Below are positions 27,525-36,127 of a stretch of 64,000 bases of DNA, piece after piece (position 1 is the first letter of the stretch; each line of letters opens with the position of its first letter). Source of the DNA: Candidatus Accumulibacter aalborgensis (GTDB lineage Bacteria; Pseudomonadota; Gammaproteobacteria; Burkholderiales; Rhodocyclaceae). The position numbers and the translations under genes are program-made. The notes beneath the pieces are model-generated. The model searched no databases. It was not told where the DNA came from and saw only the letters and a list, made by a program, of their open reading frames with translations. The DNA lies in NCBI RefSeq assembly GCF_900089955.1, contig NZ_FLQX01000133.1, positions 25,551 to 89,550 of the forward strand. The letters are read 5' to 3'.

Positions 27525-29062
27525 TCGCCGACCACCCTGCGGATCTGGACCTTGAACTGGCGCGTCTGCTGGTCTTCAATCGCCGCCTCGCCTCCCTTGA
27601 GCGATTTTCCTGACTCAACGTCGAAAGGCTGCTGCAGCACCTCAACCTCCAGCCCTGGGTCGCGCCTCAGAACGTCGAGCAGGCGCTTGAAAACGTGCAG
27701 CACTTGCCGCGGACTGCTGTCTGGGCCCAGCCTCAGGCTGCCACGTACGATGGCAGTCTCGCTCGCTCCGGCCGGTGAAGTGGTACGCCCGGCCTCGGCA
27801 CTGCCCGCTGCACGTGACAACGGCCCGCCGGTCGCTTTCCATTCGATCGCTTCGAGTTCCACTGACGCCGCGCCTTGCAGCGCGCCGCTGATTGCGCGAT
27901 AGAGTTCATCGGGCAACACACTGGCTTTTTCGAATTCGACGTAGCGATTGATGACGCCGCGCAGAGTCTGACTGGTCGTCGGAATCGGCGGGAAGGTCTT
28001 GACAATGTTCTCGTAGCCGCGGCGGGCCAGCTCGGTTTCGGTCTTGATGACCTCGATTTCGTCGTTGAGGCGGGCGCTATCGAACATCTCTTTCCCGGAC
28101 CACAACAGGCAACCGAGCAGCACCACGGCGCCGACGCCCCGCAGCACAGCGCGGACAACCGAGAGATGGTAGTCGTGACGCTGGTCGTCGCTGGCAAACT
28201 GGGCCGCTGGCCGCTCAGTGGTCAGCAGCTTCAGAAAGAGCGGCTCGCAGTCGGTGCCCGCCGGCAAAGCCTTGAGACCACACTTGTCGGCGCTGTCCGC
28301 GATATCGAGGATCGTGAACGACAAGGTATCGCTGTCGCCACAACAGCTCTCTATCGCTGATCTGGCACTTGCATGGGCGAGCAGATAGGCGGTGATCGGC
28401 TGCTTGCGGCCAATGACGCGTTGACTGACGAGATACTGCTGGAGTTTCAGCGCTTCATCGGCAAACGTCTGCGCGAAACCGGCAACCCTGTTGTGGTGCA
28501 GGGGTGTCAGGCGGCTGAAGTGTAGCTCGCCCTTTTCCAGGTAGCTCTGACGAATGCTCTGGTCCTGGATGGTCAGCAACAGACAGCGCTCGTCGCTCAC
28601 TCCGAGCTTTTTGAGCAGGGTCGGTCCGAGCAGGGGGAGCGAGTAGAGACCGGCCAGAGCCACCTCGGCGCGCGCCATGGCACTTAACCAGGGAGCGAAA
28701 ACCTCGTAGTTGGTGAACGCGGCAAGCATGATGCGCTCGTCCTTGCGCCTTGTCTTTTCGTGGCCCAGCGAGATCGCTGCCGTCAGCGTAGCGTTGAAGA
28801 AGGCCTGCCCCAGCTTGCGCGCGACGATGGCGTGGCGATCGCTGCCGCGCAGGAAGGGAATCGTTTCGATCTGAAAACCTTCTTCCGCGACGTTGGCCAG
28901 AAGCAAAAAAATGCTTTTCGGATTTTCGGCGAGATAGCCGGCGAATTGCAGTTGCCCGGCTGCCGTGGCATCAAACGACCCCTCTTCGATCAGCTCGCCA
29001 GCTCGCCAGTGAAAAGCGGTCACCCGATGGGCGCAAACGTAGATAAGGCGGCGAGCGGTCAT
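27521..29062 (-). CDS. MshI-like PilM/PilN fusion protein
   Basis: 513 residues. The N-terminal part, about 1-310, looks like a cytoplasmic PilM/MshI actin-like domain (LLTIQDQSIRQSYLEKGELHFSR). A single transmembrane helix (LRGVGAVVLLGCLLWSG) lies near residue 318, and a PilN-like coiled-coil and periplasmic domain follow. MshI in MSHA systems has this layout and joins the cytoplasmic motor to the periplasmic frame. It starts 15 bp after the mshG stop and overlaps the mshJ-like gene by 4 bp. Confidence 0.65.
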   Translation of the reverse strand: MTARRLIYVCAHRVTAFHWRAGELIEEGSFDATAAGQLQFAGYLAENPKSIFLLLANVAEEGFQIETIPFLRGSDRHAIVARKLGQAFFNATLTAAISLGHEKTRRKDERIMLAAFTNYEVFAPWLSAMARAEVALAGLYSLPLLGPTLLKKLGVSDERCLLLTIQDQSIRQSYLEKGELHFSRLTPLHHNRVAGFAQTFADEALKLQQYLVSQRVIGRKQPITAYLLAHASARSAIESCCGDSDTLSFTILDIADSADKCGLKALPAGTDCEPLFLKLLTTERPAAQFASDDQRHDYHLSVVRAVLRGVGAVVLLGCLLWSGKEMFDSARLNDEIEVIKTETELARRGYENIVKTFPPIPTTSQTLRGVINRYVEFEKASVLPDELYRAISGALQGAASVELEAIEWKATGGPLSRAAGSAEAGRTTSPAGASETAIVRGSLRLGPDSSPRQVLHVFKRLLDVLRRDPGLEVEVLQQPFDVESGKSLKGGEAAIEDQQTRQFKVQIRRVVGE

Positions 29063-29077
29063 GGGGCTGAGGCTTTG

Positions 29078-30280
29078 CTAGGTCTTGATCTTGCTGATCA
29101 CGTCGTAGACCGGCCCGAGGACAGAAAGCATGATCCACCCGAGCAGGCCACCCATGACCATGGTCAGCAGCGGTTCGATCAGTTGCTGCATCTTCTGGAC
29201 CGATTCCCTCACGTCGCGGGTATAGAAGTAACTGACATTCAGGAGCGCCTCATCCAGTGCGCCGGTGTTCTCGCCGACGCGCAGCATGCGGATCACCAGC
29301 GGGGGAAAGAAGCCGGTACTGTGAAAGGCAGCGGTGACGTTCTGCCCGTCGCCAATCAGTTGTTCGACACGCTCCAGTCCGCGGCGGATGACCAGGTTGC
29401 CGACGACATCCTGGGTGGTGCGGATCGACTCGAGAATCGGTATGCCGGAGGCGTAGAGCAGGGCAAAGGTGTTGGCGAAGCGGGAGAGAACGATCTTGCG
29501 CTGGATATGGCCCAGAAGAGGCAGGCGCAGCTTGAGTCCGTCAAACCGGAAGCGTGCCAGTGGGTTGCTGCGCAGGAGCATGCGCAGAGCAAGCGTGGCC
29601 AGCAGAGGCAGCAGAAGGACGAGGTACCACCAGGCAACCATCAGGTCGGAAACGAAAAACAGGATTTGCGTCTGCAAGGGCAGTACTTGCCCCATGTTCT
29701 TGACGAACATCTTGAGTTGCGGCACCAGATAAACCATCAGGAAGAAGGTTGCGACGAGAACGACCAGGCCGACAAAGGCTGGGTAGGCGACCATTTTCTT
29801 CGTTTGCGACGCAAGCTCGTCCTCCCATTTCAGCGATTCGTTGAGGCTGTGCAAGACTTCCGGCAAGCGGCCGGTGGTCTCACCGGCCCGGATCAGGCTG
29901 ACAAAGACCTTGTTGAACACGCGATGATGACTGGCCATGGCCTGCGAAAGCGTCTTGCCACCTTCGATCGATTCGATCAGGCTGGCCACTACCTCGCGGA
30001 AGCGTGGATGTTCGAGACTGTCGCGCAGGTCGGTCAGCCCTTCGATGACCGGCACACCGGCCCGCACCAGTTGCTGGAGATGGAAACAGAAGTGGATGAG
30101 TTCCCTGCGGGCGACGCCACCGCCGGCAAACAGGCCGCGATGACTGACTGGCTCGCCGCTGATCAGGTCAAGCTCCATTCGCCGCAGTCGCATCTCGAGG
30201 TCGACGAGGTTGATGGCATCTATCCGTCCGAGGACCCTCCGTCCATCGGCATTGACCGCCTTGTAGGTATAGAGCGCCAC
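29078..30280 (-). CDS. mshG: Type II secretion/type IV pilus inner-membrane platform protein (GspF/MshG)
   Basis: A 400-residue polytopic protein with two GspF domains and about three transmembrane segments (near 165-190, 215-240 and 370-390). Signature stretches include MALYTYKAVNADGRRVLGRI at the start, FCFHLQQLVRAGVPVIEGL, LSRFANTFALLYASGIPILESI and GENTGALDEALLNVSYFYTRDV. It transmits the MshE motor action to the growing pilus. It starts 5 bp after the mshE stop, so it is in the same operon. Confidence 0.92.
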   Translation of the reverse strand: MALYTYKAVNADGRRVLGRIDAINLVDLEMRLRRMELDLISGEPVSHRGLFAGGGVARRELIHFCFHLQQLVRAGVPVIEGLTDLRDSLEHPRFREVVASLIESIEGGKTLSQAMASHHRVFNKVFVSLIRAGETTGRLPEVLHSLNESLKWEDELASQTKKMVAYPAFVGLVVLVATFFLMVYLVPQLKMFVKNMGQVLPLQTQILFFVSDLMVAWWYLVLLLPLLATLALRMLLRSNPLARFRFDGLKLRLPLLGHIQRKIVLSRFANTFALLYASGIPILESIRTTQDVVGNLVIRRGLERVEQLIGDGQNVTAAFHSTGFFPPLVIRMLRVGENTGALDEALLNVSYFYTRDVRESVQKMQQLIEPLLTMVMGGLLGWIMLSVLGPVYDVISKIKT

Positions 30281-30285
30281 CAGGC

Positions 30286-31998
30286 TTACATCCGGTCGGT
30301 AAGATCGACGACGCGGCCGACTTCCTCGAGCGCGGTGGATCCGTCGAGAACGCGTCGCAGGCCATCGTCAGCCAGGGTGGCGAAGCCTTGTCGTTCGGCG
30401 AGTTGGCGCATCTCGCGCACTGTGCTGCGACGAGCGATCAGTTCGTCCATGTCGACGTTGAGCCGCAGGAGCTCCATGATCGCCAGGCGCCCGCGATAGC
30501 CCTGGAACTCACAGCGCTCACAGCCTTCCGGGCGATAGATCACCGGTCGCGTTCCGTCTGCCAGCTTGCCCAGCAAGCGAATCTCGTGGGCCTCGACCTG
30601 ATAGGGAATCTTGCAATGGATGCACAGTCGCCGTACCAGCCGCTGCGCGATGATGCCGATGATGTTGCCGGCCATGATGTCGGGTAGCACACCAATGTCG
30701 AGCAGGCGCGGAATGGCGCCAATCGCGGAATTCGTATGCAGGGTCGAATAGACCTGGTGACCGGTCATTGCCGCCCGCAGCGCCATCTCGGCGGTCTCAG
30801 CGTCACGAACTTCGCCAACCAGGATGATGTCCGGATCCTGACGCATCATCGAGCGAATCCCGTTGGCGAAATCGAGTTTGACCGATTCGGCAGCGGAGGT
30901 TTGTCTCACCAGGGTCATCGGGTACTCGACCGGGTCTTCGAGGGTCATGATGTTGACCCCCTCGGAATTGATGTGGTTGAGGACCGAGTAGAGCGTCGTC
31001 GTCTTGCCGCTGCCCGTGGGGCCGGTGACGAATATGATTCCTTCGGGACGGGCGATCATCAGTTTGAGCTGGTCTAGCTGTTGTGCGGCAAGACCCAGGC
31101 CTTCGAGCGGTACGATTCCCTTCTGCCGGTCGAGAATGCGCAGAACGATGTTCTCGCCGTGAATCGTCGGTTGTGCCGAGACGCGAAAATCCACCGGCCG
31201 GCCACGCATGTTGAGCGAAATACGCCCATCCTGGGGAGCGCGCGTTTCGGCGATATTCATTCCCGAGAGCACCTTGATACGCACCGCCATCGCTGGCCAG
31301 TAAGTCTTGTGCAGGGAACGAATCTGCCGCAGCATGCCGTCGATCCGGTAGCGGATGCGCAGGAAGCTCGCTTCCGGCTCGAAATGGATGTCGGAAGAAT
31401 CACGCTTGACGGCATCGGTGAGAATCGAATCGATCAGCCGAACAACCGGCTGGCTGTACTCGTCAGCCGATGATTGCAGGCCGCGGAAGTCGACTTCACC
31501 GGTTTCGATTTCGTGCAGTATGCCGTCGATCGACAGTTCATGGCCGTAGTACTGGTCGATGGCGCGATCGATCTCGGTCTCGCCGGCGAGCAGGGTGTCG
31601 ATCTCGATGTCGCCGTCGGCCAGCGCGCGAATTCTGTCGAGGGCAACGATGTCGTTGCTGTCGGCAATGGCCAGCGTCAGACGATGATGGCCCGCATCGT
31701 AGTCGAGCGGCAGCAGATGGTGGCGCTTGGCCAGATCGCGGGGGACGAATTTCAGCGCCGAGGGGTCAATGATGGCTCGCGACAGATCGACGCTCGGTTT
31801 GCCCAGGCTCTCGGAGAGCGCCTCACGCAGCGTCGCCTCGGAGACAAAGCCGAGCGAGACCAGAAGTTTTCCGATCGGCCTGTTCGATTTCATCTGCTCG
31901 AGCAGGGCGATGCGCAATTGATCCTCGCTCAGGATTCCCTTGCCGATCAGGATCTGCCCCAGTGGCCGGGAATGGGCGTGAGCGCCAGCCTCGTTCAT
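30286..31998 (-). CDS. mshE: MSHA-type pilus extension ATPase (GspE/PulE family) with MshEN domain
   Basis: A 570-residue hexameric ATPase. An N-terminal MshEN domain (about residues 8-150) carries two motif-like stretches starting RPLGQILIGKGILSEDQL and RPIGKLLVSLGFVSEATL; MshEN binds c-di-GMP in MshE of Vibrio. The first stretch fits the motif well except for its first residue; the second lacks the final Gln. The motor domain has Walker A GPTGSGKTTTLYS, the Asp box DRQKGIVPLEGL, Walker B DPDIILVGEVRDAET, the His box TGHQVYSTLHTN and a zinc site (CIHC and CERC). It lies 24 bp after the mshN-like gene. Confidence 0.93.
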   Translation of the reverse strand: MNEAGAHAHSRPLGQILIGKGILSEDQLRIALLEQMKSNRPIGKLLVSLGFVSEATLREALSESLGKPSVDLSRAIIDPSALKFVPRDLAKRHHLLPLDYDAGHHRLTLAIADSNDIVALDRIRALADGDIEIDTLLAGETEIDRAIDQYYGHELSIDGILHEIETGEVDFRGLQSSADEYSQPVVRLIDSILTDAVKRDSSDIHFEPEASFLRIRYRIDGMLRQIRSLHKTYWPAMAVRIKVLSGMNIAETRAPQDGRISLNMRGRPVDFRVSAQPTIHGENIVLRILDRQKGIVPLEGLGLAAQQLDQLKLMIARPEGIIFVTGPTGSGKTTTLYSVLNHINSEGVNIMTLEDPVEYPMTLVRQTSAAESVKLDFANGIRSMMRQDPDIILVGEVRDAETAEMALRAAMTGHQVYSTLHTNSAIGAIPRLLDIGVLPDIMAGNIIGIIAQRLVRRLCIHCKIPYQVEAHEIRLLGKLADGTRPVIYRPEGCERCEFQGYRGRLAIMELLRLNVDMDELIARRSTVREMRQLAERQGFATLADDGLRRVLDGSTALEEVGRVVDLTDRM

Positions 31999-32022
31999 CG
32001 TCGGATGGCTAGTATCTTGGCA

Positions 32023-33240
32023 TCACGGCTGTAGCTCAAGGATGCGTTTGCCCGCCGCGTCCTTGTCGAAAGCACTGTTCCGCGTTTGCGCGGCGCCCAA
32101 TGCCATGCGGTAGTATTGTGCCGCCAGCTTGTTCTGGCGCAGGTGGTCGAGGCTGACCGCGACGTTGAAAATGTAGTCCGCGTTGTCGGGTTCCACGGCA
32201 TAGGCCTTGAAGTAGACCTGCTGCGCTTCGCTCCAGCGACCCTGGAAGGCATACACGTTGCCCAGCGCAAAATGGAGCGCGGGCGAGTCCGGCTGACTGG
32301 CGAGCAAGATTTTCAGACGGCTTTCGGCATGTCCCGCGTCGCCCTCGCCGCGCAGGTTGATCAGCGCTGCCTGGGCAGTGACATCGGTTGGGTCGGCTTC
32401 AAGCACTTGCCTGTAGAGGTGCTGCGCCCGATCGAGTTGCCCCTGACGAGCGGCAATCACGGCCAGACCGAGAAGCGCGTCGACGTTTCGGGTGTCGACG
32501 CGCAGCACCTGTTCGTAGCCACGACGCGCTTCGTCCAGCCGGTCCGCCTGCAAGTCTTCGTAAGCACGGTTGAGAGGCTGCTCCGGTGTCGCTCGGGGAT
32601 GGCTTGGGCGGAACAATGCCGGCGCTTCTCCGTGCGGGATATTTACCGCTTCCCTTGCTGGGCGGTCCGCACGCGACGTGGCGGCGGATGCTCCGGGTGC
32701 TTGGCGCGGCTGCGCTGGGGTCAATTCCGGGGCCAGCCACCCCGGCGGTGGCGCCACAGCTACCACCGGGGTGGCTGGCAGGACCGCCTGGGTTAGCCGC
32801 GCTGGCGTTGCCGCCGGTCGGCCCATCGAGCTGCCGCCGATGGACTGCAACTGCCACCAGAAGTAGCCCCCGATACTCAGCATCGCCACGCCGACCAGGC
32901 CAAGGAAGAGCCACAACGACGCGTGTGAACGGGGCGCCTCTTTGGCGGCAAACACGTTTCTTGCCGCGGCGCGCCCGGCTGCCTGGCGATTTGCGGCGTC
33001 AGCGAACGTGGGCTCCTCTCTCCCCTGTGGCCGCGGTATCGCACTGGCTGCCGCGTCCGTCGGGTCCGCGTCGAGATGCCGCGAGACCTGCGCTAGCTGG
33101 CCTGGGTGAGGATTGGGCAATGACTCGAGGGGGTCGAGGGCCATTTCGTCCGCAGGAGCGGCGGCCTCCACACGGCTCGACGGGTCGGCCAGCCGCTTGG
33201 CTTCTTCGGCGCGCCGCAAGGCATCCATCAGCAGGCTCAC
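32023..33240 (-). CDS. MshN-like membrane-anchored TPR protein
   Basis: A 405-residue bitopic protein: MSLLMDALRRAEEAKR at the start (common in this position of MSHA-like clusters), a transmembrane helix near residues 107-127 (LWLFLGLVGVAMLSIGGYFW), a Pro/Ala-rich linker, and TPR repeats from about residue 225 to the end (AYEDLQADRLDEARRGYEQV, ALHFALGNVYAFQGRWSEAQ). It resembles MshN by plan and by position between mshL and mshE. Its start overlaps the mshL stop by 4 bp. Confidence 0.75.
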   Translation of the reverse strand: MSLLMDALRRAEEAKRLADPSSRVEAAAPADEMALDPLESLPNPHPGQLAQVSRHLDADPTDAAASAIPRPQGREEPTFADAANRQAAGRAAARNVFAAKEAPRSHASLWLFLGLVGVAMLSIGGYFWWQLQSIGGSSMGRPAATPARLTQAVLPATPVVAVAPPPGWLAPELTPAQPRQAPGASAATSRADRPAREAVNIPHGEAPALFRPSHPRATPEQPLNRAYEDLQADRLDEARRGYEQVLRVDTRNVDALLGLAVIAARQGQLDRAQHLYRQVLEADPTDVTAQAALINLRGEGDAGHAESRLKILLASQPDSPALHFALGNVYAFQGRWSEAQQVYFKAYAVEPDNADYIFNVAVSLDHLRQNKLAAQYYRMALGAAQTRNSAFDKDAAGKRILELQP

Positions 33241-35093
33241 TGAAGGGGCTCCGGATTACGGTCGGGAAGCGAGAACGGCCGGTAGACTTCATCGCTCTTG
33301 AAGAAATCTCGGTTGGGCAGGGACTGCCGGAAACTGCTGAAGTCGCCATCGATGGAAGCGTCCTTGATCACGGTCGGGCGCAGGATCACGACCAGTTCCG
33401 ACTTGGTCGACGAATTGTTGCGATTGTTGAACACCTCGCCGAAGAAGGGGATGTCGCCCAGGCCTGGCAGGCGGCCGGTCCGGTTATCAAGCCGGTCCTC
33501 CATCAGCCCACCGAGGACCGCGATATCGCCGCTCTCGATGCGCATCATCGACTCGATCTCGCGCATGCGAATCTGCGGCACCAGGTTCTTGATGTTGTTG
33601 GCGGCGAGGCTTGGATTGGGGTCCTGTTTCAGCTCGGCGATACTGGAAATCGACGGGCGGACGTTCAGGGTTACGGTGCCACTGTCGCTGATCTGCGCGG
33701 TCAGGCTCATGAAGAAACCGATGGAAACGGACTGCGGCGTGGTCGTCGTCGTCACCGTGGCATTGGTGTTGGGACCGCCGGGAACGGTATCCTGCTTGAC
33801 GTTGAAATAAACAAAGTCTTCCGAAACCTTGAGCGTCGCCGTCTGATTGTTGAGCACCGCCAGCTTCGGACTGGAAAGCACCTTGACGGTGCCAAAAGCG
33901 CGCAGCAGTTCCACGGTGGACAGCAGACTCACCGGGTTGAGGTCACGGTACTTGATGACATAGGGTGTGACGGCACTGGGCACGTTGGTTGTCAGGGTCG
34001 GTTTCGTGATGCTGTACTCGGTCCCGCTGGTCAGACGACTCCATTCGATGCCTTGCTGGTAGCCGTCGGAAAGTCCCACTTCAACGATCGTCGCTTCGAT
34101 CAGCACCTGCCGCCGGGCGCTGCCCATGACCCGGTCAAGGAACTCCTGCACTTTTTCGTGCTGCTTGGCGGTGGCCCTGACGGTGATCACCCCTCCTTCC
34201 GGGTTGGCGATCACCGCTGCGGCTTCGCGGAAAGTCATCCGCTTGACGACCAGTGCACCCGTGTTTTGCAGCGTGGCCGGATTCGGACTGCCGGCCAACG
34301 TCGGCGTGACATGACTGCCACGCGCCGCGGCGATGGTCGGCGCCGTCGCTCCCGTCCCTGTGGTACTCTGCGATCCTACCTGCTCGGTCACGGTCTCGGT
34401 CGATCCTTCCGGGAAAACCTTGTCCGTTTCGTGCAGCAGGTCCTTCAGATTCTTCTCGAGAGACTCCCAGAAACGGTTCCTGGACTTGTTCTCGATCTGT
34501 ATGCGGGATGTATTGCCGGTGCCCGCGACGCCACCGCCACCGGTCGCCAGCGCGCTGGTTGAAATCTGCGTATTGGTCGATATCGTACCCGTGACATCAC
34601 GAGCGATATTGACGTAGTCCACCTTGTAGTTCTTGAGGTAGGGCGTGTCAGGCATCACCGCGAGGTTCGGCCCTTCGATCTCGAAGCGCATATCGACCTG
34701 CTTGGCAATGCGGCTGAGCAGTTGCGGCAAGGTCTGGTCAATGGCGTTGAGCGTCACCACCCCGGTGATTCCAGGATGGATGTCCACATTCAGCCTGGCG
34801 TCCCGCGCGAGGGCAAAAAGCAGATCGTGCACCTGGACGTTGTTCACGACGACGCTATAGGTTTCGGTTCTACCCGTCGCTCTGGGGCGGGGCAGCGATA
34901 CACTCTGGTGAACGGGCGGCGGAATTGATCCCTGCGCGCGAAGCACGCTGTCGGCCTGCAGATGTCCCGCACCCGGCCCTCCGGTGAGCGTACCCGGTGT
35001 GCAGGCGCCGAGGAGGGCCGGCAGCACAATGGCACTGAGAACGCTGAGAGCACTGACAGTTCGCAAGGGCACGCTCGACAATGATCCGGTCAA
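33237..35093 (-). CDS. mshL: MSHA-type pilus secretin MshL
   Basis: A 618-residue outer-membrane secretin. A lipoprotein signal (LPALLGAC, Cys near residue 31) precedes an STN domain (VHDLLFALARDARLNVDIH) and N-type domains (ITVRATAKQHEKVQEFLDRV). The conserved secretin domain (QVLIEATIVEVGLSDGYQQG, VKVLSSPKLAVLNNQTA, GDIAVLGGLMEDR, GEVFNNRNNSSTKSELVVIL) completes it. A long Ser/Thr/Gly-rich insert lies about residues 180-260. It is the first gene of the pilus operon and forms the pore for the fibre. Confidence 0.93.
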   Translation of the reverse strand: MTGSLSSVPLRTVSALSVLSAIVLPALLGACTPGTLTGGPGAGHLQADSVLRAQGSIPPPVHQSVSLPRPRATGRTETYSVVVNNVQVHDLLFALARDARLNVDIHPGITGVVTLNAIDQTLPQLLSRIAKQVDMRFEIEGPNLAVMPDTPYLKNYKVDYVNIARDVTGTISTNTQISTSALATGGGGVAGTGNTSRIQIENKSRNRFWESLEKNLKDLLHETDKVFPEGSTETVTEQVGSQSTTGTGATAPTIAAARGSHVTPTLAGSPNPATLQNTGALVVKRMTFREAAAVIANPEGGVITVRATAKQHEKVQEFLDRVMGSARRQVLIEATIVEVGLSDGYQQGIEWSRLTSGTEYSITKPTLTTNVPSAVTPYVIKYRDLNPVSLLSTVELLRAFGTVKVLSSPKLAVLNNQTATLKVSEDFVYFNVKQDTVPGGPNTNATVTTTTTPQSVSIGFFMSLTAQISDSGTVTLNVRPSISSIAELKQDPNPSLAANNIKNLVPQIRMREIESMMRIESGDIAVLGGLMEDRLDNRTGRLPGLGDIPFFGEVFNNRNNSSTKSELVVILRPTVIKDASIDGDFSSFRQSLPNRDFFKSDEVYRPFSLPDRNPEPLQ

Positions 35094-35263
35094 AGGTGAG
35101 GTGATGTTACCACGTAAGTATTTTCGGAAGGCTCAAATGATCCTCCGGCGCGACTCGCTGGAGCTGGCACTACAGGCCATCACCGCGCTTCGGCCGAGCA
35201 GCTTCCTGACTCTGCCCGCCGGTCGTGCGGCGCGGCCGGACGCGGACGCCCTGCGCGGCCAAT
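35094..35263. other. Upstream region of mshL
   Basis: 170 bases with no supported gene. It should contain the pilus operon promoter on the minus strand; an AT-rich patch (about 35110-35140) is the best place, but I cannot name firm -35/-10 boxes. Confidence 0.4.
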
Positions 35264-35287
35264 GAAAAACCCCGCCGAGGCGGGGTC
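35264..35287 (-). terminator. Intrinsic terminator after comEA
   Basis: On the minus strand ACCCCGCC and GGCGGGGT form a perfect 8-bp stem around a 2-nt centre, followed by a run of five T. It lies about 35 bp past the comEA stop, so it separates comEA from the pilus operon. Confidence 0.85.
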
Positions 35288-35321
35288 TGTCTCTGGGCAA
35301 GGACGGTGAAGTGAAATACGA

Positions 35322-35960
35322 CTACTTCTTTGCGGCGCCGGCGTCCGGTTTCTTTGCATCTTGCTCAGCGTCTTGCTTTGCTTTGCTGCTTGCCTTCTTG
35401 TCCGCTGGAGCTGCCGTAGCTGGAACAGGTGCCGATGTGGTCTTGGCTGCCGGCGCACTTGCCGCGGCGGGGGTGGCAGGCGCCGCCGGCTTGACGGGCT
35501 CAGCCTGGGCTGCGGGAACTGCCGCAACTGTCGGAGCGGGTGCCCCTGCACGCTTGACCGGCGCCGGGGTGGCTGGCGTTGCTGGTACACTTGCCGCTGC
35601 GGGGGTGGCTGCCGGAGCCATCGGCTTGGCGACCGTAGCGGGCGATGCAGCGGGAGCTACCAGGCCAGGTGGCTGCTTGGCCGCTTCGCCGGCCTTGGCG
35701 GCGGTCGGCCCGGTCAACGTCACGTCGCTCTTCATCTTGCCCAGGACTGCCGGACCAATTCCGGGAACCTTGGTCAAATCGTCGACGGCCTTGAACCCAC
35801 CGTTCTTGGTCCGATAATCAATGATCGCCTTGGCCTTTGCCGGGCCAATGCCGGTGAGCATCTGCAGTTCCTTCTCGTTGGCGGTATTGACATTGACCGC
35901 CGCAAAGGAATTCAGCGCGATCATCAGCAGACCGGCCAACAGGGCAATGAGCTTGTGCAT
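35322..35960 (-). CDS. comEA: ComEA-like helix-hairpin-helix DNA-binding protein with long Ala/Pro tail
   Basis: 212 residues. A signal peptide (MHKLIALLAGLLMIALNSFA) is followed by a ComEA-type double helix-hairpin-helix domain, about residues 24-85 (VNVNTANEKELQMLTGIGPA, AIIDYRTKNGGF, LTKVPGIGPAVLGKMK). ComEA binds incoming DNA in the periplasm during natural transformation. The last 120 or so residues are an Ala/Pro/Lys-rich low-complexity tail not needed in the family. The ATG at 35960 has an excellent GAGGAGG site; the longer frame from 35996 is not supported. Its closeness to the pilus operon suggests a joint role in DNA uptake. Confidence 0.88.
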   Translation of the reverse strand: MHKLIALLAGLLMIALNSFAAVNVNTANEKELQMLTGIGPAKAKAIIDYRTKNGGFKAVDDLTKVPGIGPAVLGKMKSDVTLTGPTAAKAGEAAKQPPGLVAPAASPATVAKPMAPAATPAAASVPATPATPAPVKRAGAPAPTVAAVPAAQAEPVKPAAPATPAAASAPAAKTTSAPVPATAAPADKKASSKAKQDAEQDAKKPDAGAAKK

Positions 35961-36127
35961 TAGGTTCCTCCTCGGTAGATGGGATTGGCAAACCACCAGG
36001 CATCGCTCTGCATGGCGCCCGGCAAGCTTCTTCTAACGCGCACCGGCCGCTTTTCGTTGACCCCAGTGCACAGATGCTTGCGCGTCGTGGTACTGCGGGT
36101 TAGTTCCTTGATCGATTCCGGCAGGGC

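Noticed and set aside
28760..30499. Plus-strand open frame of 579 codons
   Set aside because: It lies opposite mshI-like, mshG and the mshE end, which have clear family motifs. Its product is a Gln/Asp/His-rich shadow typical of antisense frames in high-GC genes.
32586..34562. Plus-strand open frame of 658 codons
   Set aside because: It is antisense to the mshN-like gene and mshL, with no domain, a Pro/Arg-rich composition and no ribosome-binding site.
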